A stretch of DNA of 64,000 nucleotides from Carallia brachiata (lineage: Eukaryota; Streptophyta; Magnoliopsida; Malpighiales; Rhizophoraceae): positions 3,110,895-3,174,894 of the forward strand of contig JADCRB010000069.1 in assembly GCA_021464245.1 (NCBI GenBank), read 5' to 3'. Below, piece by piece: positions 46,103 to 58,500 of the stretch. The notes below the pieces were generated by a model that saw nothing but the letters and a program-made list of their open reading frames with translations, did not search any database and was not told the DNA's origin. The translations under genes were made by a program, and so were the position numbers. Each line of letters begins with the position of its first letter. Position 1 is the first letter of the stretch.

Positions 46103-49100
46103 CTACTCTGTCCTTGCGCCAACTTCTATCTTACCATTTGCAGAATGATTCTCATCATCTTGAATCGTAGCGCCGTTTTCTTCCAGAAACCTTGTTTCAG
46201 GCGCTTCACCAATACTCAATGACAAGAGCCGGTGATCAGGTGAGCTTGTTTTCTCCATGGAAGGATATATTTCAAATGCTTCGCTTTCGGATTCAATATC
46301 TTCCACGTCCCCGAATATCTCTGTCAAATTTGTCGGACTTCCATCGCTGGACCAACCCTTATCTTTGAAAAAATCTGAGGACCATCCAAGATCGTTTAAC
46401 TCTGTGTTTGAGATATCTTTTTCACTGTCTAGAACAACTTCTGATGCATCTGTAGCCACTTCGTCCTCCTCCAAAGGGGTTGAATTTTCTGACAAATTAC
46501 CATCATCTTGGACAGCTTCATTTGAATCCTTAGCGTGGCTTTCAAGTAGTTCATCTACAGAGACATTGGCATTCACATCATTTGAAGGTGATTTTGTTTC
46601 CTTGATCTCCAACAGCTTTTGAATTGCCTCAGCTGCAGCTTTTTCAGCCCATCCAAAATCATCGATATCTCTGCATATCAAGCAATTAGATGACTAAATG
46701 TAGAACGAGAAGCAATTAACATTCATGTTAATGAGCAAACTGAGGGTTTTAATCTTCGAATCAAAACTTTGTAAAGACAAATACACAGCACAGATTCTCT
46801 ATAAAATCTGCACAAATATGGCAACCACAGTATAATCATAATCATTAACTTGGAACTTCATGAGGAATTGCGATGAACAATATAACGAAATGACAAAAAG
46901 GATTCATCTAGCCAATCCCAATTAAATTTAAGATTAAGACTTTGTTATTAATGCTATTCACAAAGGAATTACCTTTCAGGATCCAGTCCGGCTGAAACAA
47001 GGGCCGATTTCATGAGATTTAAAGGGACTGAAGGATTCTCAGTGAAGTATTCCCCATACCTCGTTATTTCCACCAGAAAATGTACATCCAAAACAAACTG
47101 CTCTAGGAAAATTAGACAGAGCAATAAGCAAAGATTAGACCATTGTGATAATAGCCATTAGAAAACATAATAGATGGAACTGAAAGACTCATCATGCCTT
47201 TTCAAAATGCAATACAAATTTTCCCATGTGAGCGAGGTTGAAAAAGCAGGAAAAGGGTTCAAAAGTGCAGTCACAATATTGCCTTCGAACTGCAGAAAAT
47301 TTTAATAAAACTAGAACTACAAAAGAAACACCAATGGTTTAACACGAATCTCCCAATTTAAAACGCATTCAAACATAGATTCATTGACAGGACCAGAATC
47401 TCGGATCCATTTAGACCAAATTATTATGCATCCTTGAGTATATGTTTAAATAAGAAAAATAGCAAGCATCCATACAGTTTGCCAAAGTTAGTCAGAATGC
47501 AGACAAAGGAGTCAAGTAAATATGTTTTTCTTACCTCCTGGAAAGAGAAAACAGGTTGCAAATGTCAATTTATGAGCAAAACAATTCAGATGCATAAATG
47601 TTGTGCCAATATGAACTGCTATAAATGCCACGAAGAGCAGAAAAGCAACCTGGTTGAAGACATCAAGACGTGAGGAAATCAAATTCTCTTCATTAGTTTC
47701 CCAAGTCTCTTTGTTGTTTGAAATCCAAGCAAATATGGCCTCAATCAGCTCCCTCTTTAGCTCCATTAACCAATCCGCTTCAAAGAAATCTTGTTCAGCA
47801 AGTTGGTCCAAATCCCTCAGCTCAAAGAACAGCACCTGATCATTGCAAACCAAATAAGTGAATACCATCTACAAAAGCAGAGAGTGGAAACCAAATCACT
47901 GATTCTTGTTCATATGATATGAGACAGTAATAGCAGGCATATACATCTATGTAAAAAAATAAAAAAGAAGTGAAAAGAGAGTGCCGATAACTTCATTTGA
48001 AAAAAAAAAAAAACAACTAATTTTAATGGCACTGCTGTAGAGCCACTGCAGAACTAAACTGAATTAGGGACACAGATACCACAAAGCAGAGCTCAACGAG
48101 CCAAGTTAATCAATTTCCAATTAGTTTCACGTTGAGGCTCTGCGTCTGACCCAGTCTTGCATGCCACTTCAAGTAACATTGAAACAAAATGTTCTGCACA
48201 GATGGTGCTTCGAGGGAGGCTGCTTAGCATGATAATAGGTTTGAAGAACCGGAAGAGGATTGCCAATAAATCTATACCGTCATGCATTGATGTTGATGAT
48301 CATCATAAAATTACATACTCAATATTTTCCAAACATTTTAGACTGAGAGTTCACTTGAATTTTTTTTCCTTTTTTATTTCTTTTTTTTTTTGGGTCAAGT
48401 TTTCTATTTCTAATTGGCATCGCATTACATAAGCAAGGGCATCATTAAAATTTTTGTGAGAAGAAAAGCATACCTGAAAGGCAGCTGAAGGCATCATATT
48501 ATGATCCACACAAGGATCATCCGTGCTATCAATGCAATTTTCTGGGGTCAGTGAGTATCTACTTTTTTGAGAGAAAGCTCTGTAAATAAATTGTTGGCAG
48601 AAATGAGTTCTGAGGCGACCAGATGCCTCTTGAATGAACAGTCGAGAACTTTCAAGTTCTTGCTGTTGCACACTGACTGACCTATCTTCCATCGGCTCAG
48701 AGTTCATACACTTGGTGCCCAAGAAAATACTCGTAATGGTGCTGAAGACAAAATGTTCAAGTGTTGATATATTCACCAGAATAGACACTTGTTGTGACAT
48801 TGACTCTGCCAGAATAATTGTTGAACTGTTGTTTTGAGAGATATCTATTCCCGAGTTTATGGCTATTTCAGTGATGGCAATGTACTCTGCAAAAAGGTTA
48901 ATGAGTCCTCTCAAAATTGTACCTTCCATTTGAAGGGCAACCAAAGGGGCAACATCTTCAGTGGTAGCCTGAAACAGAAGCCAGAGGAAAAGCAAAAATG
49001 AATTCACACTTATGTACGGCAAAAGATGAGCATGTTTCTGACATCTTCAGTTCCTTATTCAACCTTTGTCCATTCTCCAAAAAAGGACATGTAATCATTT

Positions 49101-51124
49101 CTCCGAAATCTACCCTCTTAGGAGGCGCACCCAGTGCACAAATTTACTTTTCTTGGTAGAAGAAAAGTAAACAACATTGATTTAATTTGTTCAATTTTTT
49201 TAAATTTGCTTCTCAATCCAACCTGCTCCTTGGTCTTATTAGCACTATATTCTTCCAAATAATTTTCGAAAAGTTAGATTATCATGAAAGGATCTCATCA
49301 TAATCTATGGTGCTCTGGTATCATTAGATTATGAGCTCATGGCATTGAAGTCATTCGGAGTCTTTAAATGTGTAAATAGTTACCTTAGATAAGGGTGTAA
49401 AAACAAGGATTGAACATACCTGCAAAAGAGTCACAAATTTGCGGCCACTGTTGGTGAGCAAGCAATAGTCTGGCTTTCGCCCAACCAGCATAGAAGAGTG
49501 GCTATCATCTGAAATCCCAGATATAAGATATCTACCCAAAACCCACGCATCAGTTGCTGTGAAAATGCTTATGACTTTTTTAAAATGTTCTATGTGTTTA
49601 ACTAAAACCTCTTCCATACAAGGGCGAAATTGCTTGATCAGGCAAGGTTGCAACACCAATCTTTGGTTTTCTAATAATGAACAATATGACAGCGCAAGCT
49701 TCACTGCTTCTACTGCTGTCGATAGGCCACCACTTATTTCTGAGATAGACTTAACACACTTGGTGAAAGAAATAACAAAAGCTTCAATTTCTTCCTGCAC
49801 CCAGTCAATCAGTTCCAAAGCATAGGGAGAAGTTTCTCCGTATAACAATGCAAAACTTCTTGCTGCCTGAGAAATCATGGAAAAAACAAATTTCGAAAGC
49901 TCCTTAATATAAACAAGATGCAAGGTTGACTTTGAGCCCTGCAAATTTTGCATTCCAGTTGTAACCCGTGAATGGTAATACCTAAGCATTAACTGAGTTG
50001 CAAGACGACTGTCACCCAATCTGCAAAGTCCAACCAGTGACTTCTGAAGTTCCGGAGCAGATATTCTGGAATTTTCAGCCACCAGAGTCAATTGCCGAGT
50101 AAGCATGGCCTTCCTTTCGGATATTGCAGAGTTGTAGGAGAGCAACACATCTGACGAAGTATTTCCTTGAAGCTGCACCTTTTGTAAGTTTTCCTCCTCC
50201 AACTCTATGATGGCTATAGCCTCATCAATCCTATTTTCGGACAAAAGCACATCCAGGGTATCAGAAACTTTGTTAATGCGAGCCTCCAACTCATTTGGCA
50301 GAGCAGGTTCGTCGCTTTCAGATCCCTCTATAATTGATTCTATAGTTTCAACTGAAAATGCCTTTAGATATACACCATCACTTAGTTCTTTTACAAGCCT
50401 TTGTTGTGTTGAGACTTGGGTTCTCAGTTGCATCATTTCCTTTTCCATATCTTTTACTTCATCCAATATTCTGCAACCACATTGTAAAAAAGGAAGACAA
50501 TTGTACCATCAAAGAAGATCATCCAACCAAAAGGACATTACAATTATTCTTCTATCATTCATAATAAATCACATTCTAAACAGTCTTTGAAAGTAAGTCC
50601 AAGAGAAAATCAAAGATCGGAATATTGAATTAGAGCTGACAAGGCCATCGTATAGGTAAGGAGAGGGGTAAGAGAGGAACTGAATTCGAACTCCAATCAC
50701 ACGGCCTCTAACCACCTCAGCTATTGTTAAAGCCTCACGGGCCATTATAGGATCTCAAGAGTGGAGGCAGATACCCAACAAAAGCCGAGTAACTGGAGAA
50801 GATGTTCCTATGGAAATCTTCATCAGACGCCACCTTTATTTCCAGGAGTTCCGTACACAGGCGCTCTATCCCCTACAATCAATGAAGCCAAAGCCAGCAG
50901 ACGATCAATAAAAGTAGAGGAAAACACAAGCTACTACAAACAACATTTACCTTTGCAGTCATGGATTCAAGCTCATCCGACTCGTCATCGTCGTCACCGG
51001 AGACGGAAGAGATGTCGGAGCTGGTGGCGGAGTCGGAGGCGGCGGTGGCGGCGTCGTCATTCTCCGGTTCCTGGTGGTCTCTGAAGCGGAATGTTGAAGA
51101 AGCGGAGGTGGCCTCCATCGGCAC
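46103..51124 (-). CDS. EXO84C: Exocyst complex component EXO84, EXO84C-type
   Basis: Seven exons: 51124-50951, 50872-50775, 50470-49420, 48968-48474, 47835-47650, 47100-46973, 46670-46103; phases agree and the product is 899 aa with no break. The short exon 2 (GIERLCTELLEIK ... SDEDFHRNIFSSYSAFV) holds the conserved N-terminal helical start, followed by the coiled coil (MEKEMMQLRTQVSTQQRLVK) and the Exo84/cullin-repeat-like helical region (LGDSRLATQLMLRYYHSR, NSGRKFVTLLQ). EXO84 is one of eight exocyst subunits that tether secretory vesicles to the plasma membrane. The N-terminus is acidic and Ser-rich (SGDDDDESDELES). The C-terminus carries a long acidic extension with two GWSSD motifs, and the protein is longer than Arabidopsis EXO84C (about 770 aa). 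An ATG at 51118 is an alternative start. Head to head with PSAT. Confidence 0.9.
50638..50757 (-). mobile_element. tRNA-derived SINE in intron 2 of EXO84
   Basis: On the minus strand, TAGCTGAGGTGGTTAGAGG matches a tRNA A box and D arm, and GGAGTTCGAATTC, about 30 bp further, a B box. A pyrimidine-rich stretch follows. The layout fits a short tRNA-derived SINE. Ends are approximate and no target duplication was found. Confidence 0.55.
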
Positions 51125-51271
51125 AGATTCCCGATCGAACAGACGCAGCTCCGTGTCCGAATGCGGAATTCTTGAAACGGCCTTGCTTCGAGGTCCGCCT
51201 CGTCGTTTTGTGCCATTTTAGCCGGCCGCCAAGTCAAGGGAATGCTTCGGTTTTTTCTTCGCTTCGTTGAA

Positions 51272-51417
51272 AACAAATGGAATAGTAAACAAGCGTTTCT
51301 TTTCTGTTCGTCCTCTTGCGCATTTTCTTGATTATATATTATATAAAATCAAGAAATTGCGCAATCAAGAAAATGCGCAAGAGAACAAACAGAAACGCTT
51401 CTTTACTATTCTATTTG

Positions 51418-51419
<2 letters not shown>
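51272..51419. repeat. Long foldback (hairpin) just upstream of EXO84
   Basis: The left arm 51272-51333 (AACAAATGGAATAGTAAACA ... CTTGATT) and right arm 51363-51419 are near-perfect inverted repeats of about 60 bp around a 29-bp AT-rich loop. The loop itself contains a partial copy of the right arm (ATCAAGAAATTGCGC). It lies about 150 bp above the EXO84 ATG, in its leader or promoter. Confidence 0.85.

Positions 51420-51447
<28 letters not shown>
51420..51447. repeat. (AT)n microsatellite
   Basis: About 28 bp of AT dinucleotides directly abutting the foldback. Confidence 0.9.
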
Positions 51448-51449
<2 letters not shown>

Positions 51450-52529
51450 TTTTTTTTAGTGTAAAAAATAGAAAAACATCATACTGCTTTCAATTATAAA
51501 AAAAATGATTTTACCATATTATTTTGACACATTTAAATTCTTGATCTTTCGCATAAATCATAATTTTTGTACCATGTAATCAGTGGTTACAAAAATTTTG
51601 TTATTTGGCGCCATTGACTTTATAATTGGGGTAAGTCGGCAACGGCTAACAGGCCGGCGATTTTGTGAAAAGAGAAAATTGAAAAGACGGTGCGCTTTTT
51701 AATCGGCGAACGAGAGCTGTGTTGGGGAAAATTTAAAAGCTACTTTTAAAAGAAAGAAAACGGCAGCGTATCATATGTGTCGGGGAACGATGGAAACAGC
51801 AGCGTGCCGTCTCAAATACGCGAGGGAATTTTTTTTTTTTTCAAATTAAAAAAGGGATGGCGTTGAACATTTTTGTTGACACGCGAGGATCTAACAAAAA
51901 GACAAAACGATGCCGTTTTAGGGTTTGACGGTTCCGAAACGACAGTAGGACGGGTAAGGAACAGAGGGTAGGACCACAGAGCCAGGCCAAGAACCAGTGT
52001 AGTCAAACTGCAGATTTTAATTTAAAGCCTAACGGACGCGAAAAATTATAAACGAGAAATAATATAGAATCGACAGATTAATTTGTATAATTAATTATTT
52101 TTATTTATAATAAAAAATAATAAAAATATATTTATTTTTATTTATAAATATTAATTATTTAATTATATAAATCAATCAATTTTGTATTATAATTCTTTCT
52201 TGTAATTTTTCATTTCGCTTACATTTTTCTTGTGATTTGTGTAAAGATCAGAAGCTCGTTTTTTTCATCCGTTTTTACCTACAGTCGTGTAATATTATTA
52301 GGTACGACTGTGAGATCATCCATTTTTCTATTTAAAAAAAAAAAAAAACAGAGGGCAAAAATCGTTTTATTTTTGTGTGTTTTTATTTTTCAACTAATAA
52401 ATAGGCAAGGGAGTCTTCCCTCCGGTCCACAGCTGACGCTTGAAATTCTCACATTCTCTTCTCCTCTCTCTGAAAAACTGAGAAACGGAGGAGAAGAAAC
52501 AGGGGAGGAAGCGAGAAGGAGACCAGAAA
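51448..52529. other. Shared upstream region of EXO84 and PSAT
   Basis: Together with the foldback this makes the 1.4-kb head-to-head interval. It contains several GC-rich patches (51640-51810, 51880-51990) that may be regulatory, and the MITE at 52034-52214. The PSAT leader is GA-rich (about 52440-52529). No separate gene is seen. Confidence 0.45.
52034..52214. mobile_element. MITE upstream of PSAT, inverted repeats of about 60 bp
   Basis: Starts GGACGCGAAAAATTATAAAC, and its right half reverse-complements to AAAAATTACAAGAAAGAATT with continued pairing through GATTAATTTGTATAATTAA-type sequence. Related to the element at 52924-53095. The right end is approximate. Confidence 0.6.
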
Positions 52530-55500
52530 ATGAGAGCCAATCCGGTTCTTGCAATCCTGGTGGCTGCAGGGATCCTCGGAGCTCTGTGCAGAAGCACCGC
52601 GAGCGGCGGAGAGTTCGCCGGAGACTACTCGAAGCTTTCGGGAATAATAATACCAGGCTTCGCTTCCACTCAGCTCAGAGCCTGGTCTATCCTCGACTGC
52701 CCTTACTCTCCTCTCGATTTTAACCCTCTCGACTTGGTCTGGCTCGACACCACCAAAGTATCATTCTATCTCTCTCTCTCTCTCTCTTAAAGTTCATTAA
52801 TGGCGCCAAAAGCAACGCCGCACTTTTTTCTGACTCGGAAGATTACTTGTTAATGTTGCCGCGTTCTTTGGCAACGGTGTGTGGATTCATTGTGAACAAA
52901 TTTATGGAACGAAAAAGATATACGGACACGAAAAGTGGAAAGAGTCGCAGAGTAATCGTGGATTGATTTGTGTAACTAAACGTATTAATTTTTGCGTCTA
53001 TTTCATTGATTTTTGTTACAAACAAAAATTATTCTGGTGTATAAATTAATCGGTCTATTATATTGTAACTTTCTCGCATGTAATTTTTCGTGTCCAGTAC
53101 ATTAGAACTTTATATAAAATTTGCGTTTTAACCTTTAGTGGATAGCTTGCCACATGTCTGAGTCGTATTAGATCATGACCTAACCGGAGGGTTTATTTGA
53201 TCATTTTGTCGCATGCAGCTACTTTCTGCAGTGAACTGTTGGCTAAAGTGCATGTTTCTGGACCCTTACAACCAAACAGATCATCCTGACTGCAAGTCGC
53301 GTCCTGACAGTGGCCTTTCTGCAATCACAGAGCTTGATCCCGGTTACATTACAGGTTTAATCTAACACTGTTAGTCTTTTTTTGTTTTTGTGTCGTTTGA
53401 TTTTTGAAATTCGATTATTCAAAAGATGATTGAAGTGAATTATATTGGATATGATTTTCAGGTCCTCTTTCGTCGGTGTGGAAGGAGTGGATTAAGTGGT
53501 GCATTGAGTTCGGTATTGAGCCCAATGCAATTATTGCTGCTCCCTATGATTGGAGACTGTCACCTTCTATGCTGGAGGAGCGGGATCTTTATTTTCACAG
53601 GCTCAAGTTCGTATATATAGGAATTGCTCGTATTTTTAATGATGTGTGCTGCAAATGTAGACTGAAATCAGAGTTCGCTTTGTGGTTGATTCAAGCATCC
53701 AAGATCTTTCTTATTTGTAGGTTTACTTTTGAAACTGCCTTCAAACTTCGTGGTGGACCCTCTTTAGTATTTGCCCATTCCTTGGGTAACCATGTCTTTC
53801 GTTACTTTTTGGAATGGTTGAAGCTTGAAATTGCACCAAAACATTACCATGAGTGGCTCGACAAGCATATTCATGCTTATTTTGCAGTTGGTATGATTTA
53901 TCTGCATCGGTGTCCATTTCCTTTTTAAGATCTTACTTTCGTAGGCCAAATGTGGCACCATTTGACCTTTTATGTTGTTACTTGATCCTAGGATCTCCCC
54001 TGCTTGGTTCACTTGAGACTCTCAAGCAGCACTTTTCGGGAATACATTTGGTCTGCCTTTGTCTGAGGTAACCAGTTGAGTTTAAATTTTGTGGATTCCC
54101 TTCCCTTGTATAGTTAGACAGATTCTTGTTCATTAATGGATCTTCATCTTCACTGTCATGCTTGTTTAGAGAACATGATTATTTATCACCTCAATCCAAT
54201 TTCAAGTTAAAATGCAACTTCGGCAAATCTATAAGATTAGGGATGGTAAATGTTGAAGTGTAAGATATATAAGTCTCATATTAGAAAGGAAGAAAGAAGT
54301 AAAACAACATATAAGTGTGACTAGAAGACTCAGAACCTAAGTTTTAAGGTATTAGGTAAGATGTGGTGTCCAAAATCCCATTTAGTGTTACTTGCTTCTT
54401 ACCTCTTGTAATTCATCTAAGTCGTTGGGTTTACGTTTCTACAAATCTTGACATAGTATCAAGGTCCGAATCTTATTGCCCCTCACATTTAATGGTGAAC
54501 TAGAGTCAGCTCAAGTGAGTTGGGTCCAACCCAGGTGAGTTGGACTTTCGTTGTTTGTTCACGCTTCCAACTCAAGTGAGTTGGACTCATCCCAGGTGAG
54601 TTGGGCTTACGTGAGGGGGCGTGTTGAAGTATAAGATATATGAGTCTTATATTGGAAAGGAAGGAAAAAGTAAAACATCATATAAATGTTGTTAGAAAAC
54701 TCATAACTTAAGTCTTAAGATTTTAGGTAAGATGTGATGTCCAAAAGCTCATTTAGTGTTACTTGCTTCTTACCTCTTGTAATCCATCTAAGTTGTTGGG
54801 CCGACGCTTCTACAAATCTTTACAGTAAATATTTGAAGAAATCTTTCTTCAGGTGGACTTGATAATATATCCTGAAAAGTTTGTATACAAACTAAAAAAT
54901 ATGTACTGCTTTTCCATTTGTAATTAGTGCTTCCAAAAGGCTTGGTATGACTGTATTTTGTTAGTTCACCTTGGTAGAACCAGAAATGATCTTGCAGTTT
55001 ACCAAGTTTGATGGAATGTGAATTCAGAAACGTAACTTCCACTAGATTTTTGTAAAGTTGTCATCTTGTGATATTGGATCTGGGTACCTGTTTTAATGCA
55101 TGCGTATTAAAACACTTTGGCAAGATGCCAGGGAACAGCTCGGTTGATGTTCAATTCATTTGCCTCTTCATTATGGATGATGCCATTTTCAAAGTATTGT
55201 AGAGCTCATAATCCATATTGGAAGCATTTCATTGGAGGTTCCAGGAAAGTTCATCACATATATCAATGTGAGGAACAGGAAGACTATTCTGGATGGCCCA
55301 CAAATGTAGTCAATATTGAAATTCCTTCTACACGAGGTAAGACTTTGAGCTTTGAGTTTCATCTTGTTATGGCAATGTTGCTGTGATCACCATACACTTC
55401 ATCCAATTCCACATTTGCAGGGGCTGATGCCTATCCATCAGTTACAGATGTAGCTCAAGCCAACCTGTCTATCATGGAATGTGGACTACCCATTCAATTA

Positions 55501-58500
55501 TCTTTTTCGGCTCGTGAAGTTTCAGATGGGACCCTTTTCAAAGCAATTGAAGATTATGATCCTGATAGCAAGAAGATTTTGCACCAATTACAGAAGTATA
55601 TATCCCCTCTACAACTTTTGATGCAACAGCTTTGCTGTTTTCTATCTGAGATTGCCTAAAAGTAAAATGCTAACCTTGCTCTTTAGACCTGTTGTCCACT
55701 TAGCAAAGAAATTTTGCTTCGTTCTTCAATACCCCATTTTTCATGGGAAACTTACGTTAGTCTTGTGATTTCATCCTATCTTCCTTTCAATCAGCTCACT
55801 AATATAACAATTTTGTAGTCCTATCTTACCAGAAAGGAAGAACATGCATCCACTGTTTTGCAGCAAGACCTGGTCAACATTGATATAATTGGATTAACGA
55901 TCAGTTTGCTTACTTTCCAGCAAAATTGAATTTTGAGGCGCTTTACTTTGCAGGTCATATCATGGAGATCCTGTCTTGAATCCACTTACACCTTGGGACA
56001 GACCCCCTATTAAAAATGTTTTTTGCATCTATGGAATACATCGAAGGACTGAGGTACAATTCTGCTTCCAAATTAATGTGACCTTTTCTTATGGCAGAAC
56101 TATTTTGGACCTTTGTGATTGCTTGTTTCATGACTGCATGACCTGTCACAGACAGTCGTAGTTGCATCCTCTGTCTGACTATGCTTCTTCCATTTCCCAC
56201 CTATTGTAAAGTGCTTGGGGTTTCTTTTGAATATACTGCTGTTTTGGTGTTAACCTTACATGTCACTATGGATTACAAAGTTTCAGGTTTTTAATAATGT
56301 TCTCCCTCTTTCTTTATCTTGCATTTTAGAAATTTACTGGAAAATTATCTCATGTTTGTGTATAACACAAAAAACCTGTGCACTACTTGTTTCTCTCTCT
56401 CTCTCTCTCTGCAGCTGAATAGTTGCATGTTATTTCTTTGAGCAGAGTCTCCGCTTTAGTCTCACTGTACTAATCAGTTGCTGTTCTGGACACCTTTTGA
56501 TTATTATTTGTAATAATTCCTTTGAATAGCTTCTGCTTATTTCAACCTGAATAGATCTTTCTTCTGACTAGATGATAATGATTATGGTATGTTGACTTCC
56601 TCTTTTATCAGTAAGAGAAGATGATTTGGTTTCTTAACAATGTCCAAACAGGTGGGTTATTACTTTGCACCAAGTGGTAAGCCTTACCCTGATAATTGGA
56701 TCTTAACAGATGTCATTTATGAGGTTGAAGGATCACTTTACTCGAGGTTAGCTTGTCCTTGGTGATAAATGTAATCATGAGAAAGTTTGCATGTATGTTG
56801 ATCCAATGTTATTCGTGCTCCTTTAGTTCTCCATTTATTGAAACCTCTAGTCAAGGAAATATGCAGGTTCTGGTAACTGAGAACATAACTATTCAGCTCG
56901 TGTTATAGTATAATGTTTCTCTTTAAGTATCTCAGAGAGCACTTTATAAACCACAATTATCATGGACGATCTTCTTTCTGTTTCTCCTTTACTAAATGTG
57001 AACAAACTTGGCCATCCTTGTGGAAGCCTTTTTGGCCAATAATATAAAACAAATTAAAAGTGATTTTTTTTTTTTTGGGTGGTGTCTAATATCTTGAGCT
57101 GCCTGAATAACTTCTGAGACTTGTATGAAATCCTTCATGTGAATTGTTTCTAAATTTTGAATGTTCTCTACCATCAGCTTGTTGGGTGCCATATTAGTGT
57201 CCTCCCTCCCTGCTTTGCCATATAAAATTAATGGGTTCCTACATGGAGTACAGCTGTCTAGATTCTAATCAAGCAGATGCTGGCATTGTTCTTCTTGCCT
57301 GGAGATTGAGGACCCTGCAATATTCTGATACTTGAAATGTTTTAGTTTCTTTATGGCTATAATACTGGATATGTCTCTTATAGGTCAGGGAATCTCGTTG
57401 AAGGGAATCCTGGAGCGGCTAGTGGGGATGATACAGTAAGCTCGCAAATATTGCATGCACATATTTTGGCAATTATTACCATATATTCAGAGTCTGCAGC
57501 TTCTGCATGATGAATATTGCTTTACTATCTGACTTGAATACACTAATTTTAGCTTTAATGAATGACATATCTACTGCAGGTGCCATACAATTCTCTCTCT
57601 TTGTGCAAAGACTGGCTTGGTCCAAAAGTAAACATAACTAGGGCTCCTCAGGTACTTCTAGTGGTTTTCTTTTTATGGGGAGGGGTGGGTTTGGAGTGAG
57701 GATGAGGCTGTAGTTCATGCTACAGGAGTAAGGAAACATATAAACCACGACCTTATCATATTTCTATGAATATTGATTTACAGAGTATTAGTCAGTCAAG
57801 GCTTGGAGTTGAGTCTGAAAAACAGCTAACCCCACGCCCAAAACCCATATGGTAATTAAGTTTATTCTACGTCATGTTGACTCGTGCAGTAGGACGAGTG
57901 GGAGCGTTCCCTAGACCCTACAGTATGGAAGTCTTGTGCATTGGGATGCTTTTATGTTAACTGGCTATGTTTTTTCTTGTGTTTTCCTTTCTGGAAGTCA
58001 CTTATCTCTCCGCTTCATATGCATAGTCCATATTATCATGCAAGTAATCTTTATATATCTTTGTAATTGCAATCACAGTTTGGTGTGTTTCTTTTGCATA
58101 AATGCAATTTTATCTGTTTTAAAATTTAGCTTGCTTGCTCTTGAATTGCAGTCAGAGCATGATGGGTCTGACGTACAAGTGGAACTGAATGCAGTGCATC
58201 AAGATGGAGTAGATATAGTTCCCAACATGACAAGATCTCCGGGGGTGAAGTACATTACTTATTATGAAGACTCTGAAAGTATTCCAGGAAAGAGGACAGC
58301 AGTTTGGGAGCTTGATAAAGGTGCATGGCTTCCTTTGTAGACTTAAATGTCTGTCATAGTAAGTCAAAGTGTTTGGGAATTTTTAAAGTAATGAATGTTG
58401 AGGACATATCTTAGGTAGCCATAAATCTTAACAAAGGGAAACTGTTATGTTTTTGGGAACTTTTGGTTGGAGAAGCTCTCTTGTTTTTCTTTTTTCCTTT

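Noticed and set aside
50471..50950. Apparent loss of the conserved LCSELLEL region from EXO84
   Set aside because: A 98-bp exon at 50872-50775 with proper splice sites and phase supplies it, so the gene is complete.
50959..51276. Alternative minus-strand start MAQNDEADLEARP for EXO84
   Set aside because: It is in a different frame from the exon that joins in phase to the conserved exon 2; the MPMEATSAS frame fits.
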